A stretch of DNA of 22,149 nt from CAZGXI01 sp964529715 (GTDB taxonomy: Bacteria > Chloroflexota > Anaerolineae > Aggregatilineales > Ch27): assembly GCA_964529715.1 (NCBI GenBank), contig CAZGXI010000052.1, positions 1 to 22,149 on the forward strand, read 5' to 3'. Positions within the stretch are counted from its first letter, which is position 1. Every line of letters starts with the position of its first letter. Shown in pieces: positions 7,256 through 13,474 of the stretch. Both the position numbers and the translations under genes were made by a program. The notes beneath the pieces were generated by a model, which did no database searches, was not told the DNA's origin, and saw only the letters and a list, made by a program, of their open reading frames with translations.

Positions 7256-7280
7256 CCCGGTGGGACGGAGACTCACCGGG
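7256..7280 (+). terminator. Weak hairpin after the first lacI gene
   Basis: CCCGGTG (7256-7262) pairs with CACCGGG (7274-7280) across an 11-base loop, followed by ATTTCGGTT. The T-tract is poor, so this is at best a partial terminator that would lower lacI-to-binding-protein read-through or shield mRNA ends. The rest of the gap to 7387 shows no clear promoter or operator. Confidence 0.35.
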
Positions 7281-7387
7281 ATTTCGGTTAATGCGACGGT
7301 GGCGCGGGCGGTATCTGCGGCCCAAATGCCAGAGGCCCCTTTTCACACGTTCTGCTGTTCTTGCTGTGTTTCTGTATGGAGGAGAAA

Positions 7388-8677
7388 ATGTCTCTTAAGC
7401 GTCTCGTCTCCCTCGTTGCAGCCCTAACCCTCATCCTGGCGGCCTTCGCCTCCACGTCGGCGCAGGAGGAGATCACCCTGACCGTACTGACGCACTGGGG
7501 CGAGGAGCGGCTGTTGGAAGCGCAGCAGGCCATGATCGATGAGTATATGGCTGCCAACCCCGGCGTGACCATCGAACTGCAAACGGTTCCGTTCAACGAC
7601 TTGTTGACCCGTATTATCACTTCGCGCACGGCGGGCACCAGCCCAGACATTTATCACCTCTATAACCTGTGGCTGCCGGAATTCACCAGCAGCGGGATGC
7701 TGGCCACTCCCCCACAAGACATCGTGGATGAGATCCTTGCCAGCGCCGCGCCGGCGGCCATTGATGGTATTACCGTTAACGATCAGGTGTGGGGGTATCC
7801 GACCGAGATCAATACCTACCTTCTGATCTATAACCGTCGCCTGCTGGAAGAGGCCGGCTACACCGAGCCGCCCACCACCTGGGATGAACTGGTTGAGATC
7901 GCCAACGCCATTACCCAGACCGACGACACCGGCGCAATCAGCCAGGTCGGTTATGGCGTCCTGACCGGCTGGGACTCCGGTATTGTGCACCCGTTCGTCT
8001 CGCTGCTGTGGTCCAACGGCGGGCAATACCTCAGCGAAGACCTGACGACGGCGGCTTTCAACAGCCCGGAGGCCCTGGAAACGCTGCAACTCTACCTGGA
8101 CCTGCTGAATGGCGGCGGCATGGATATGAGCGTGACCGGCTGGGACCTGCCCAACGGCAGGGTCGGCATGACCATCATGGCGAACTGGTGGCGCGCCACC
8201 CTGATGGAATCGGAAGCGGTGGACTATGAGACCGAGATCGGCGTCGCGCCGATTCCAGTCGGCCCTAGTGGAGAACGAAGCGCCACACTGTCCTACAACT
8301 GGCTGTGGGCTGTCGATGCCGGTTCGCCCAACCAGGAAGCCGCCTGGGACTTCATCCGCTGGATGAACACCCCGCGCGCCGAAGGTGAGGGGTCTCCGAT
8401 GGGCAACTACCTGGTAAACGCCCTGGGCGCGATTCCTAGCCTGATCCCGGACCAGGAAGCCTTCGCCGAAGATTTGGGCGATCACTTCCTGATGCCGTTT
8501 GTTGAATCGACTGGCTATGCCACCGCCGAGCCGGTGGTGGCCGGGGCGCAGGAGATCAAGACCAAGCTCCAGACCGAGATCGAGGCCATGCTGACCGGCA
8601 TGAGCGATCCGCAGACCGTCCTGGACCTGTCGGCGGCGGAAGCCGACTCGATCCTGGCGGAGTATCGCAACCGGTAG
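7388..8677 (+). CDS. Carbohydrate ABC transporter substrate-binding protein 1 (CUT1 family)
   Basis: 429 residues. A Sec signal peptide has a basic start (MSLKRL), a hydrophobic core and a likely cut after STSA before QEE. There is no lipobox cysteine. The mature part is a family-1 extracellular solute-binding protein: an initial LTVLTHWGEERLLEAQQAM strand-helix unit, the TSRTAGTSPDIYHLYNLW region and Trp/Tyr-rich sugar-binding segments (about 220-300). It captures an oligosaccharide outside the membrane and delivers it to the two permeases that follow. The start at 7388 follows GGAGGAG (7378-7384); an in-frame ATG at 7361 lacks this signal. The specific sugar cannot be read from sequence. 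Confidence 0.93.
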   Translation: MSLKRLVSLVAALTLILAAFASTSAQEEITLTVLTHWGEERLLEAQQAMIDEYMAANPGVTIELQTVPFNDLLTRIITSRTAGTSPDIYHLYNLWLPEFTSSGMLATPPQDIVDEILASAAPAAIDGITVNDQVWGYPTEINTYLLIYNRRLLEEAGYTEPPTTWDELVEIANAITQTDDTGAISQVGYGVLTGWDSGIVHPFVSLLWSNGGQYLSEDLTTAAFNSPEALETLQLYLDLLNGGGMDMSVTGWDLPNGRVGMTIMANWWRATLMESEAVDYETEIGVAPIPVGPSGERSATLSYNWLWAVDAGSPNQEAAWDFIRWMNTPRAEGEGSPMGNYLVNALGAIPSLIPDQEAFAEDLGDHFLMPFVESTGYATAEPVVAGAQEIKTKLQTEIEAMLTGMSDPQTVLDLSAAEADSILAEYRNR

Positions 8678-8704
8678 TCCGGGTGGCCCGCTGGTAGCAG
8701 GGGA

Positions 8705-8774
8705 TGGACGCCGCCGTTACCGGCGGTCCAGGGGGCGGCGCAGCACTTCAGCAGGAGACAAGCGCGCCGCCCCC
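8705..8774 (+). repeat. Two GC-rich stem-loops between binding protein 1 and permease 1
   Basis: The first hairpin (8705-8730) pairs TGGA...CCGCCG with CGGCGGTCCA and has a 2-base bulge. The second has a perfect 11-bp stem, GGGGGCGGCGC (8731-8741) with GCGCCGCCCCC (8764-8774), and a 22-base loop. No T-tract follows. The position matches the malE-malF intergenic palindromes of enterobacteria, which protect upstream binding-protein mRNA from 3' decay, so a similar expression-gradient role is likely. They fill most of the 148-base gap. Confidence 0.7.
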
Positions 8775-8825
8775 CAGTTGGTTATCCGTGTGTGCCTGCC
8801 CGGTCGTTAGCAGAGGAGGGGCGCT

Positions 8826-9764
8826 GTGAGTGTGTTGAAGTCGGTGTCGCGGCCCGTCTTTGGCGCAAGTCTGCCTCGCAGTGGATTGATGCGGCGGCGC
8901 GTGATCTGGGCGTATCTGTTTGTGGCCCTGCCGCTCCTGGCATTGCTGGTCTTTTCGCTGGGGCCGATCCTGTTCAGCGGATGGGTCAGCCTGCATCAGT
9001 GGGATATGCTTTCGCCGGTGTCCGAAATGCCCTGGGTAGGCCTGGAGAACTACACTTACATCCTCGGCCAGGATACCGTTTTTCCTAAAGCCCTGGCGAA
9101 TACCTTCCTCTTTGCTATCGGGGGGGTGAGCATCAACGTCGTCTTCGGATTGGCGTTTGCGTTGCTGCTCAACAGCAAGATCAAAGGGCGCACGATCTGG
9201 CGGGTGCTGTATTTTCTGCCAGTGATGACCGCGCCGCTGGCCCTGGCGGTGATGTTTTCCTTTATCTTTAACCGTAACTATGGGCTGGTGAACAACCTCT
9301 TGGTGCTGTTGGGGCTTCCACGTCAGCAGTTTTTGGGCAGTCCGCAGCAGGCGTTGCCCACGCTGATCGCCATTGCCGTATACCAGTACGTGGGTTACTA
9401 CATCGTGATTTTCCTGGCGGGGTTGCAAGGTATCCCGCAGGATTACTATGACGCTGCGCGCGTGGACGGAGCTAACCGTCGCCAGGAGTTCTGGCACATC
9501 ACACTGCCTCTGCTGCGCCCGGTGATGTTGTTCGTGATCGTGACCAACACCATCGGTGCGTTGCAAATGTTCGACCTGGCCTTTGCTGCAACGGGCGGCG
9601 GTCCGGCCCGCAGCACGACGACGGTCGTCCTCTATATGTACGAGACGGCCTTCAAGTTCTCGCGGATGGGGCGCGCCTCGGCGATGGCGTTCATCCTGTT
9701 CGGCATCGTCATGGTGATCACCATTGTCCAGATGCGTCTGCTGCGCGACCGCACGACGGCCTGA
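8826..9764 (+). CDS. CUT1 sugar ABC transporter permease 1 (MalF/UgpA-like)
   Basis: 312-residue inner-membrane permease with about six helices (about 27-49, 93-115, 127-149, 178-200, 232-252, 284-303). The cytoplasmic EAA loop that contacts the ATPase is DAARVDGANRRQEFWHITLP (209-228). Length is normal for the family, which makes it a useful comparison for the oversized homologue at 13475. The GTG start at 8826 is preceded by AGGAGG (8814-8819). It forms a heterodimer with permease 2, 16 bases downstream, and works with binding protein 1. Confidence 0.95.
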   Translation: MSVLKSVSRPVFGASLPRSGLMRRRVIWAYLFVALPLLALLVFSLGPILFSGWVSLHQWDMLSPVSEMPWVGLENYTYILGQDTVFPKALANTFLFAIGGVSINVVFGLAFALLLNSKIKGRTIWRVLYFLPVMTAPLALAVMFSFIFNRNYGLVNNLLVLLGLPRQQFLGSPQQALPTLIAIAVYQYVGYYIVIFLAGLQGIPQDYYDAARVDGANRRQEFWHITLPLLRPVMLFVIVTNTIGALQMFDLAFAATGGGPARSTTTVVLYMYETAFKFSRMGRASAMAFILFGIVMVITIVQMRLLRDRTTA

Positions 9765-9780
9765 GCGGGGGAAGGTGACG

Positions 9781-10629
9781 ATGATAACCACACAGGCGCG
9801 TGTTTTCTCGATGTTGGGCACGTTTGCCAAGTACGCCGTCTTGGTGCTGGGCGCGGCGCTGATGGTGTTGCCGTTTTTTTGGATGATCAATGCCTCGTTC
9901 ATGACCTCCGGCGAGATTCAGGCACAGCCGCCGGTCTGGATTCCCTCACAGTTGCGCATTCAGAACTATACCGAGTTGCTGGACGCGCTGCCGTTTGGCC
10001 GGATGTACCTCAACAGCCTGTTTGTGACGATCACCACCGTGATTGGCGTGCTGTTCACCAGTTCGCTGGCGGGCTTCGCCTTTGCCAAGTATCAGTTTCC
10101 CGGCAGGCAACTGCTGTTCTATGCATTGCTGGCGACGCTGATGATCCCTTTTTTCGTCACCCTGATCCCGGTGTTTTTCATCGTGCGGCAGTTGGGTTGG
10201 ATCAACTCCTTTCAAGGCGTGATCGTGCCGGGATTGGTTTCGGCCTATGGGATTTTCCTGATGCGGCAATTTATCGTTTCCATTCCGGACGAACTGCTCG
10301 ATGCGGCGCGCATTGACGGCGCTTCGGAGCCGTTGATCTATGCGCGTATCGTCGTGCCGCTGATCACTCCCGCCCTGGCGACGCTGGGCACCTTCACTTT
10401 CATTGGCACCTGGAATGCGTTCCTGTGGCCGTTGTTGATCATCACCGACCGCGATCTGATGACCGTCCCGCTGGGCCTCAACTCGCTGCGCACCTTCGCC
10501 GCCGAAGCCCGCAGCCTGAACCTGCTGATGTCCGGGACGACCATCTCGGTGCTGCCGGCGCTGATTCTCTTCCTGTTTTTGCAGCGTTATTTTATCCAGG
10601 GCATTGCCCTGACCGGGTTAAAAGGATAA
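9781..10629 (+). CDS. CUT1 sugar ABC transporter permease 2 (MalG/UgpE-like)
   Basis: 282-residue six-helix permease, second half of the transporter channel. The EAA loop is at about 174-193 (DAARIDGASEPLIYARIVVP) and the protein ends with the family-typical IQGIALTGLKG. The loop between helix 1 and the conserved YLNSL (76-80) is short, as usual. The ATG at 9781 follows GGGGGAAGG; an in-frame GTG two codons earlier is also possible. It is tightly linked to permease 1 and to the acetyltransferase gene 9 bases downstream. No ATP-binding subunit is encoded nearby. Confidence 0.95.
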   Translation: MITTQARVFSMLGTFAKYAVLVLGAALMVLPFFWMINASFMTSGEIQAQPPVWIPSQLRIQNYTELLDALPFGRMYLNSLFVTITTVIGVLFTSSLAGFAFAKYQFPGRQLLFYALLATLMIPFFVTLIPVFFIVRQLGWINSFQGVIVPGLVSAYGIFLMRQFIVSIPDELLDAARIDGASEPLIYARIVVPLITPALATLGTFTFIGTWNAFLWPLLIITDRDLMTVPLGLNSLRTFAAEARSLNLLMSGTTISVLPALILFLFLQRYFIQGIALTGLKG

Positions 10630-10638
10630 GAACGACTG

Positions 10639-11580
10639 ATGCAGATCAGACCCTATCGGGGCGCAGACGAGGCCGACCTGCTGGCTGTGTGGCGCGCCGC
10701 GATGACACACGACGCCTTGAGCGTGGACCTCTTCCGCACGAAGGTGCTACTCGACCCGAACTTCCAGCCGGAGAATCTCCCCGTTGCCGTTGAAGATGGG
10801 CGAATCGTCGGCTTCGTGCTGGCGCTGACACGGCAGGTGCCGCTATTTTTGCAAGGATTGGAGCCGGAAAAAGGCTGGATCACCGCGTTTGGCGTACATC
10901 CCGATTACCGCCGCCGGGGGATCGGGCGTGCGTTGTTCGAGCATGTGCTGGCGAAGCTCGCTGCTGAGGGACGCCAGACGGTGGATATATCGCCCTACGT
11001 GCCGAACTACTTCGTCCCCGGCGTAGATGTGAACGCTTATCCCGGCACGATTGCCTTTCTGGAAAACGTCGTCGGTTTTAAGACGCTGTATCACGCGATC
11101 AGCATGGGGGCGAACCTGACCGGCTTCCAGATTCCGCCGGAAATTCTGGAACTGGAACGCCGCCGCGAGCAGGAGGATGGCGTCACCATCCGGCCCGTCA
11201 CTGCCGCCGATCTGCCGGACCTGTTGCCCTTTATCGTGAAGCATTTCGGCTGGGACTGGTATCGCCATGCCCAGGAGTATCTGCTGGAGTACTTCGGAGA
11301 CAGCCCGAACCTGATCTGTTTTCTGGTAGCGCGGCAGGGTGGGGAGGTGATCGGCTATTGCCAGCAGCGGCGTGAACGGTTCGGGCCATTTGGCGTGCGA
11401 GAGGATCGTCGCAACCTCGGCGTTGGGCGGTTGCTGCTGTTCCGCTGCCTGGCGGAGATGAGCGCACGGCACGTCTACTATGCGTATTTCCTGTGGACGG
11501 GTGAGGACGCCGCCCGGCTTTATGCCCTGGCCGGGTTCAAGCGGCTGCGGGAGTTTGCCGTTTTGCGCAGAGAGCTTTGA
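10639..11580 (+). CDS. Tandem GNAT-family N-acetyltransferase
   Basis: 313 residues containing two GNAT folds. Domain 1 (about 1-160) has a textbook acetyl-CoA pyrophosphate loop, VHPDYRRRGIGRALF, with RRRGIG at 91-96. Domain 2 (about 182-313) has the related VREDRRNLGVGRLLLF, with RNLGVG at 258-263, and may be a weaker or substrate-binding copy. No signal peptide, so cytoplasmic. It starts 9 bases after permease 2 and is the last gene before a hairpin, so it belongs to the transporter operon. It may acetylate the imported compound, an amino sugar for example, or a toxic by-product; the substrate is unknown. Tandem GNATs also include mycothiol synthase, but no neighbour supports that reading. 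Confidence 0.88.
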   Translation: MQIRPYRGADEADLLAVWRAAMTHDALSVDLFRTKVLLDPNFQPENLPVAVEDGRIVGFVLALTRQVPLFLQGLEPEKGWITAFGVHPDYRRRGIGRALFEHVLAKLAAEGRQTVDISPYVPNYFVPGVDVNAYPGTIAFLENVVGFKTLYHAISMGANLTGFQIPPEILELERRREQEDGVTIRPVTAADLPDLLPFIVKHFGWDWYRHAQEYLLEYFGDSPNLICFLVARQGGEVIGYCQQRRERFGPFGVREDRRNLGVGRLLLFRCLAEMSARHVYYAYFLWTGEDAARLYALAGFKRLREFAVLRREL

Positions 11581-11591
11581 GTATATTCTCG

Positions 11592-11617
11592 AATCGGGGC
11601 GCACTTGCGCCCCGATT
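11592..11617 (+). terminator. Hairpin at the end of the first transporter operon
   Basis: A perfect 12-bp inverted repeat, AATCGGGGCGCA (11592-11603) and TGCGCCCCGATT (11606-11617), starts 12 bases after the acetyltransferase stop. The trailing sequence is TTTGCCCC, so the T-tract is weak; it could terminate or protect the 3' end. Confidence 0.65.
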
Positions 11618-11640
11618 TGCCCCAGGGCGATTGCATATCG

Positions 11641-11674
11641 CCAGTAGGGACACGGCATGCCGTGTCCCTACTGG
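11641..11674. repeat. Perfect 34-bp palindrome
   Basis: The arm CCAGTAGGGACACGGCA and its exact complement run through a central GGCATGCC with no spacer and no mismatch. Its length and perfection exceed a normal operator. It resembles the palindromic dispersed repeats (GTAGGG...CCCTAC around GGCATGCC) seen between genes in many environmental bacterial genomes. Only one copy is present in this window. Confidence 0.75.
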
Positions 11675-11732
11675 TGTCCACGTCGAAATAACCCACAATA
11701 TGCAATTGTCCTGCGATTTGCCCACACCCCTA

Positions 11733-11761
11733 TTGACAGGTGTGCAGAATGCGCATATACT
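11733..11761 (+). promoter_or_regulatory. Strong promoter of the second sugar operon
   Basis: Consensus -35 TTGACA (11733-11738), an exact 17-bp spacer and -10 TATACT (11756-11761). The expected +1 is about 11768, just before operator O1. This gives a 5' leader of about 250 bases before the binding protein gene. Confidence 0.85.
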
Positions 11762-11769
11762 GGGAAATG

Positions 11770-11782
11770 TGAAACGTTTAAA
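11770..11782. promoter_or_regulatory. LacI-family operator O1
   Basis: TGAAACGTTTAAA contains the palindromic core AAACGTTT with a central CG. It lies at about +3 relative to the predicted start. Its exact mirror image, O2, sits 62 bp downstream. AAACGTTT is also the core of the E. coli PurR operator, and regulator 2 of this operon has a PurR-like recognition helix (TVSHVIN). Confidence 0.75.
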
Positions 11783-11784
11783 TT

Positions 11785-11817
11785 GGGCATCATCGCCAAT
11801 GCCGAGGTGCCCTTTTT
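11785..11817 (+). terminator. Terminator-like hairpin inside the leader (possible attenuator)
   Basis: GGGCATC (11785-11791) pairs with GGTGCCC (11806-11812), including one G-U pair; two inner pairs cap it and five Ts follow (11813-11817). Transcripts from the upstream promoter could end here after about 50 bases. The stem is interrupted, so strength is uncertain. Confidence 0.4.
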
Positions 11818-11830
11818 CTAGCCTTGTTGG

Positions 11831-11843
11831 TTTAAACGTTTCA
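11831..11843. promoter_or_regulatory. LacI-family operator O2
   Basis: TTTAAACGTTTCA is the exact reverse complement of O1. The centre-to-centre distance is 62 bp, close to six helical turns, so two dimers or one tetramer could bind on the same DNA face and loop the start region. Confidence 0.72.
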
Positions 11844-12018
11844 AATTTCGCTGCCACCAACTCACTTTCGCTGTCGCCTTGAATATCCTCGTTCGTTCAC
11901 GTTGAGCTGGTAAGGAGGTATTCCCGATACGAGCACATCCGGGCCACAGTGCGCTTGATCGGCGCCAGGCTGCTTTTGTACCCTTGTTCTTTCTGTTTCT
12001 TGGAGGAGAAAACAAGAC
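11844..12018 (+). other. Untranslated leader of binding protein 2
   Basis: The remainder of the 438-base gap between 11580 and 12019. No supported gene is present. A perfect Shine-Dalgarno sequence, AAGGAGGT (11912-11919), has no ATG, GTG or TTG at a usable distance. The real ribosome site of the next gene is GGAGGAG at about 12002-12008. No known riboswitch was recognised. Confidence 0.5.
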
Positions 12019-13295
12019 ATGAAGAAGATGCTGTCGCTGTTGGTCGTTCTGACCGTCGTGCTTTTGGGCGTGATCCCGGCCACCGCACAGGAAGGCCCGG
12101 CGGCCCCTGAACTGGATTGGACTGCGCTGCCCGTCGAGGAGGGCGCGACCCTGACCGTCTCCGGCTGGGGCGACCAAACCGAGCAGCAGGTGGTGCTGGA
12201 TTCTATCGAGCGTTTCAACGCGGTGTTCCCCGACGTGACCGTCAACTTTGAGCCGATCCCCAATGACTTCCAGACCGTGATGAAGGCCAACATGGCCGCC
12301 GGGACCGCCGCCGACGTGTTCTATGTGGACGCGGACCTGATGACCGCCTTTGGTCGCACCGGGCAACTCCTGGCGCTGGACGAATACATGGACATGATCG
12401 GCCTGTCCCGCGATGCTTACGTCCCGGCGCTGATCAACATGTTCACCTTTGAGGACGTGACCTATGCCCTGCCGAAGGACATGGGTTCGCTGGGGCTGGT
12501 GTACATCCCGCACTTCTTTGACGAGGCAGGTATCGACTATCCCACCGCCGATTGGACATGGGATGACATGGTCGAGGCCGCGCGCACCATCACCGAAGAA
12601 ACCGGCACGCCCGGCATGTGCGTCCCGCCGGACGTGGGCCGCTGGCCGGCTGCCGTGTACCAGGCGGGGGGGAAATCGTCAACGCGGATTTCACCGAAGC
12701 CCTGTTCAACAGCCCCGAAGCGGTCGAGGCGCTCAACTTTTGGTACGGCATGTACGATGAGCAGATTGGCGCGTGGCCGACCGACATCGGCGTGGGCTGG
12801 TGCGGCGAGGCCATTGGGCGTGAGGCGACCGCGATGGCCTGGGAAGGCGGCTGGATGATCAACTACATGAACCTCGACTTCCCCGATGTCGAATATGCCA
12901 TCGTCCCGCTTCCGTCTGGCCCAGCGGGTGAGGGCAACCTGCTCTTTACCAATGGTTGGGGCGCCAAGGCCAGCACAGAATATCCGGTGGCCGCCGCCGC
13001 ACTGGTGATGTTCCTGGCCGGCCCGGAGAACCAGGAAGCTATCTTGCAGACCGGCTTTGCTCTGCCGACGATGTTGCATCTGCTGGATCATCCTTGGTTC
13101 GAGGATCATCCCAATGAGGCCGCCATTGCGCACGGCGCGACCATCGGCCAGGTGTTCTTCTACGGTCCGCAGCACGGTGAAGTGCTCAACCGTATGGGCA
13201 ATGCCCTGAACGCCGTTTTCCTGGGCGAGAAGGACGTGCAGCAGGCGCTCGACGATGCGGTCGAAGAAATCAACACTGAGGTCTTCGGCCAGTAG
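12019..13295 (+). CDS. Carbohydrate ABC transporter substrate-binding protein 2, interrupted by an apparent -1 frameshift
   Basis: The first frame (from 12019) and a second frame (ending at 13295) together make a normal binding protein of about 425 residues. The signal peptide MKKMLSLLVVLTVVLLGVIP is followed by ATA and a likely cut before QEG; no lipobox cysteine. The first frame is a good family-1 solute-binding protein up to WPAAVYQAGG (codon 218), then turns into arginine/serine-rich nonsense ending at 12858. The family sequence resumes one base back as EIVNADFTEALFNSPEAVEA. The switch point is a run of seven Gs (12666-12672); eight would restore one frame. As the only binding protein of this operon it should be functional, so a sequencing or assembly indel is the simplest reading. 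Mutation or slippage cannot be excluded. Confidence 0.88.
12666..12672 (+). other. G7 homopolymer at the frameshift point
   Basis: Seven Gs are read as ..G GGG GGG in the upstream frame, exactly the layout of an X-XXY-YYZ -1 slippery heptamer. After a -1 slip the next codon is GAA at 12672 and the frame continues to 13295. Confidence 0.7.
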
Positions 13296-13399
13296 TAAGC
13301 CGCCTGTGTTCTCTGCCTCTGTTTTTCACAAACGACTGGCACCGCTTTGCCGGGGCGGATGAACAGAGAGCAGGAGCAAAGAAACGTGTTGTCCTGGGG

Positions 13400-13425
13400 T
13401 AGCGGCGGACTCCAGTCCGCCGCTA
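13400..13425. repeat. GC-rich palindrome between binding protein 2 and permease 3
   Basis: A perfect 12-bp inverted repeat, TAGCGGCGGACT (13400-13411) and AGTCCGCCGCTA (13414-13425), has a 2-base loop. It lies within the 179-base gap 13296-13474, which otherwise shows no gene or promoter. The position mirrors the stem-loops at 8705-8774. It shares the GCGGCGGA half-site with 16880-16903. Confidence 0.75.
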
Positions 13426-13474
13426 TGCTTATCCCAAAATGCGGTCGGCCTTTGGAAATAGCGCAGGGGGAACA

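Noticed and set aside
7424..8485. Minus-strand open frame of 353 codons opposite binding protein 1
   Set aside because: Antisense shadow without recognisable motifs or ribosome site.
8748..9902. Long minus-strand open frame (384 codons) opposite permease 1
   Set aside because: Its product is rich in His, Gln and Arg with no family resemblance. It lies opposite a clear membrane protein and arises from GC-rich codon bias.
12618..13295. Second half of binding protein 2 as an independent gene starting at 12618
   Set aside because: The first residues of that frame before the G-run do not fit the family. Homology-like sequence begins exactly at the G7 run, so it is the continuation of the same protein.
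13439..13474. Upstream ATG at 13439 as the start of permease 3
   Set aside because: No ribosome site, and it lies close to the palindrome; ATG 13475 is preceded by AGGGGG.
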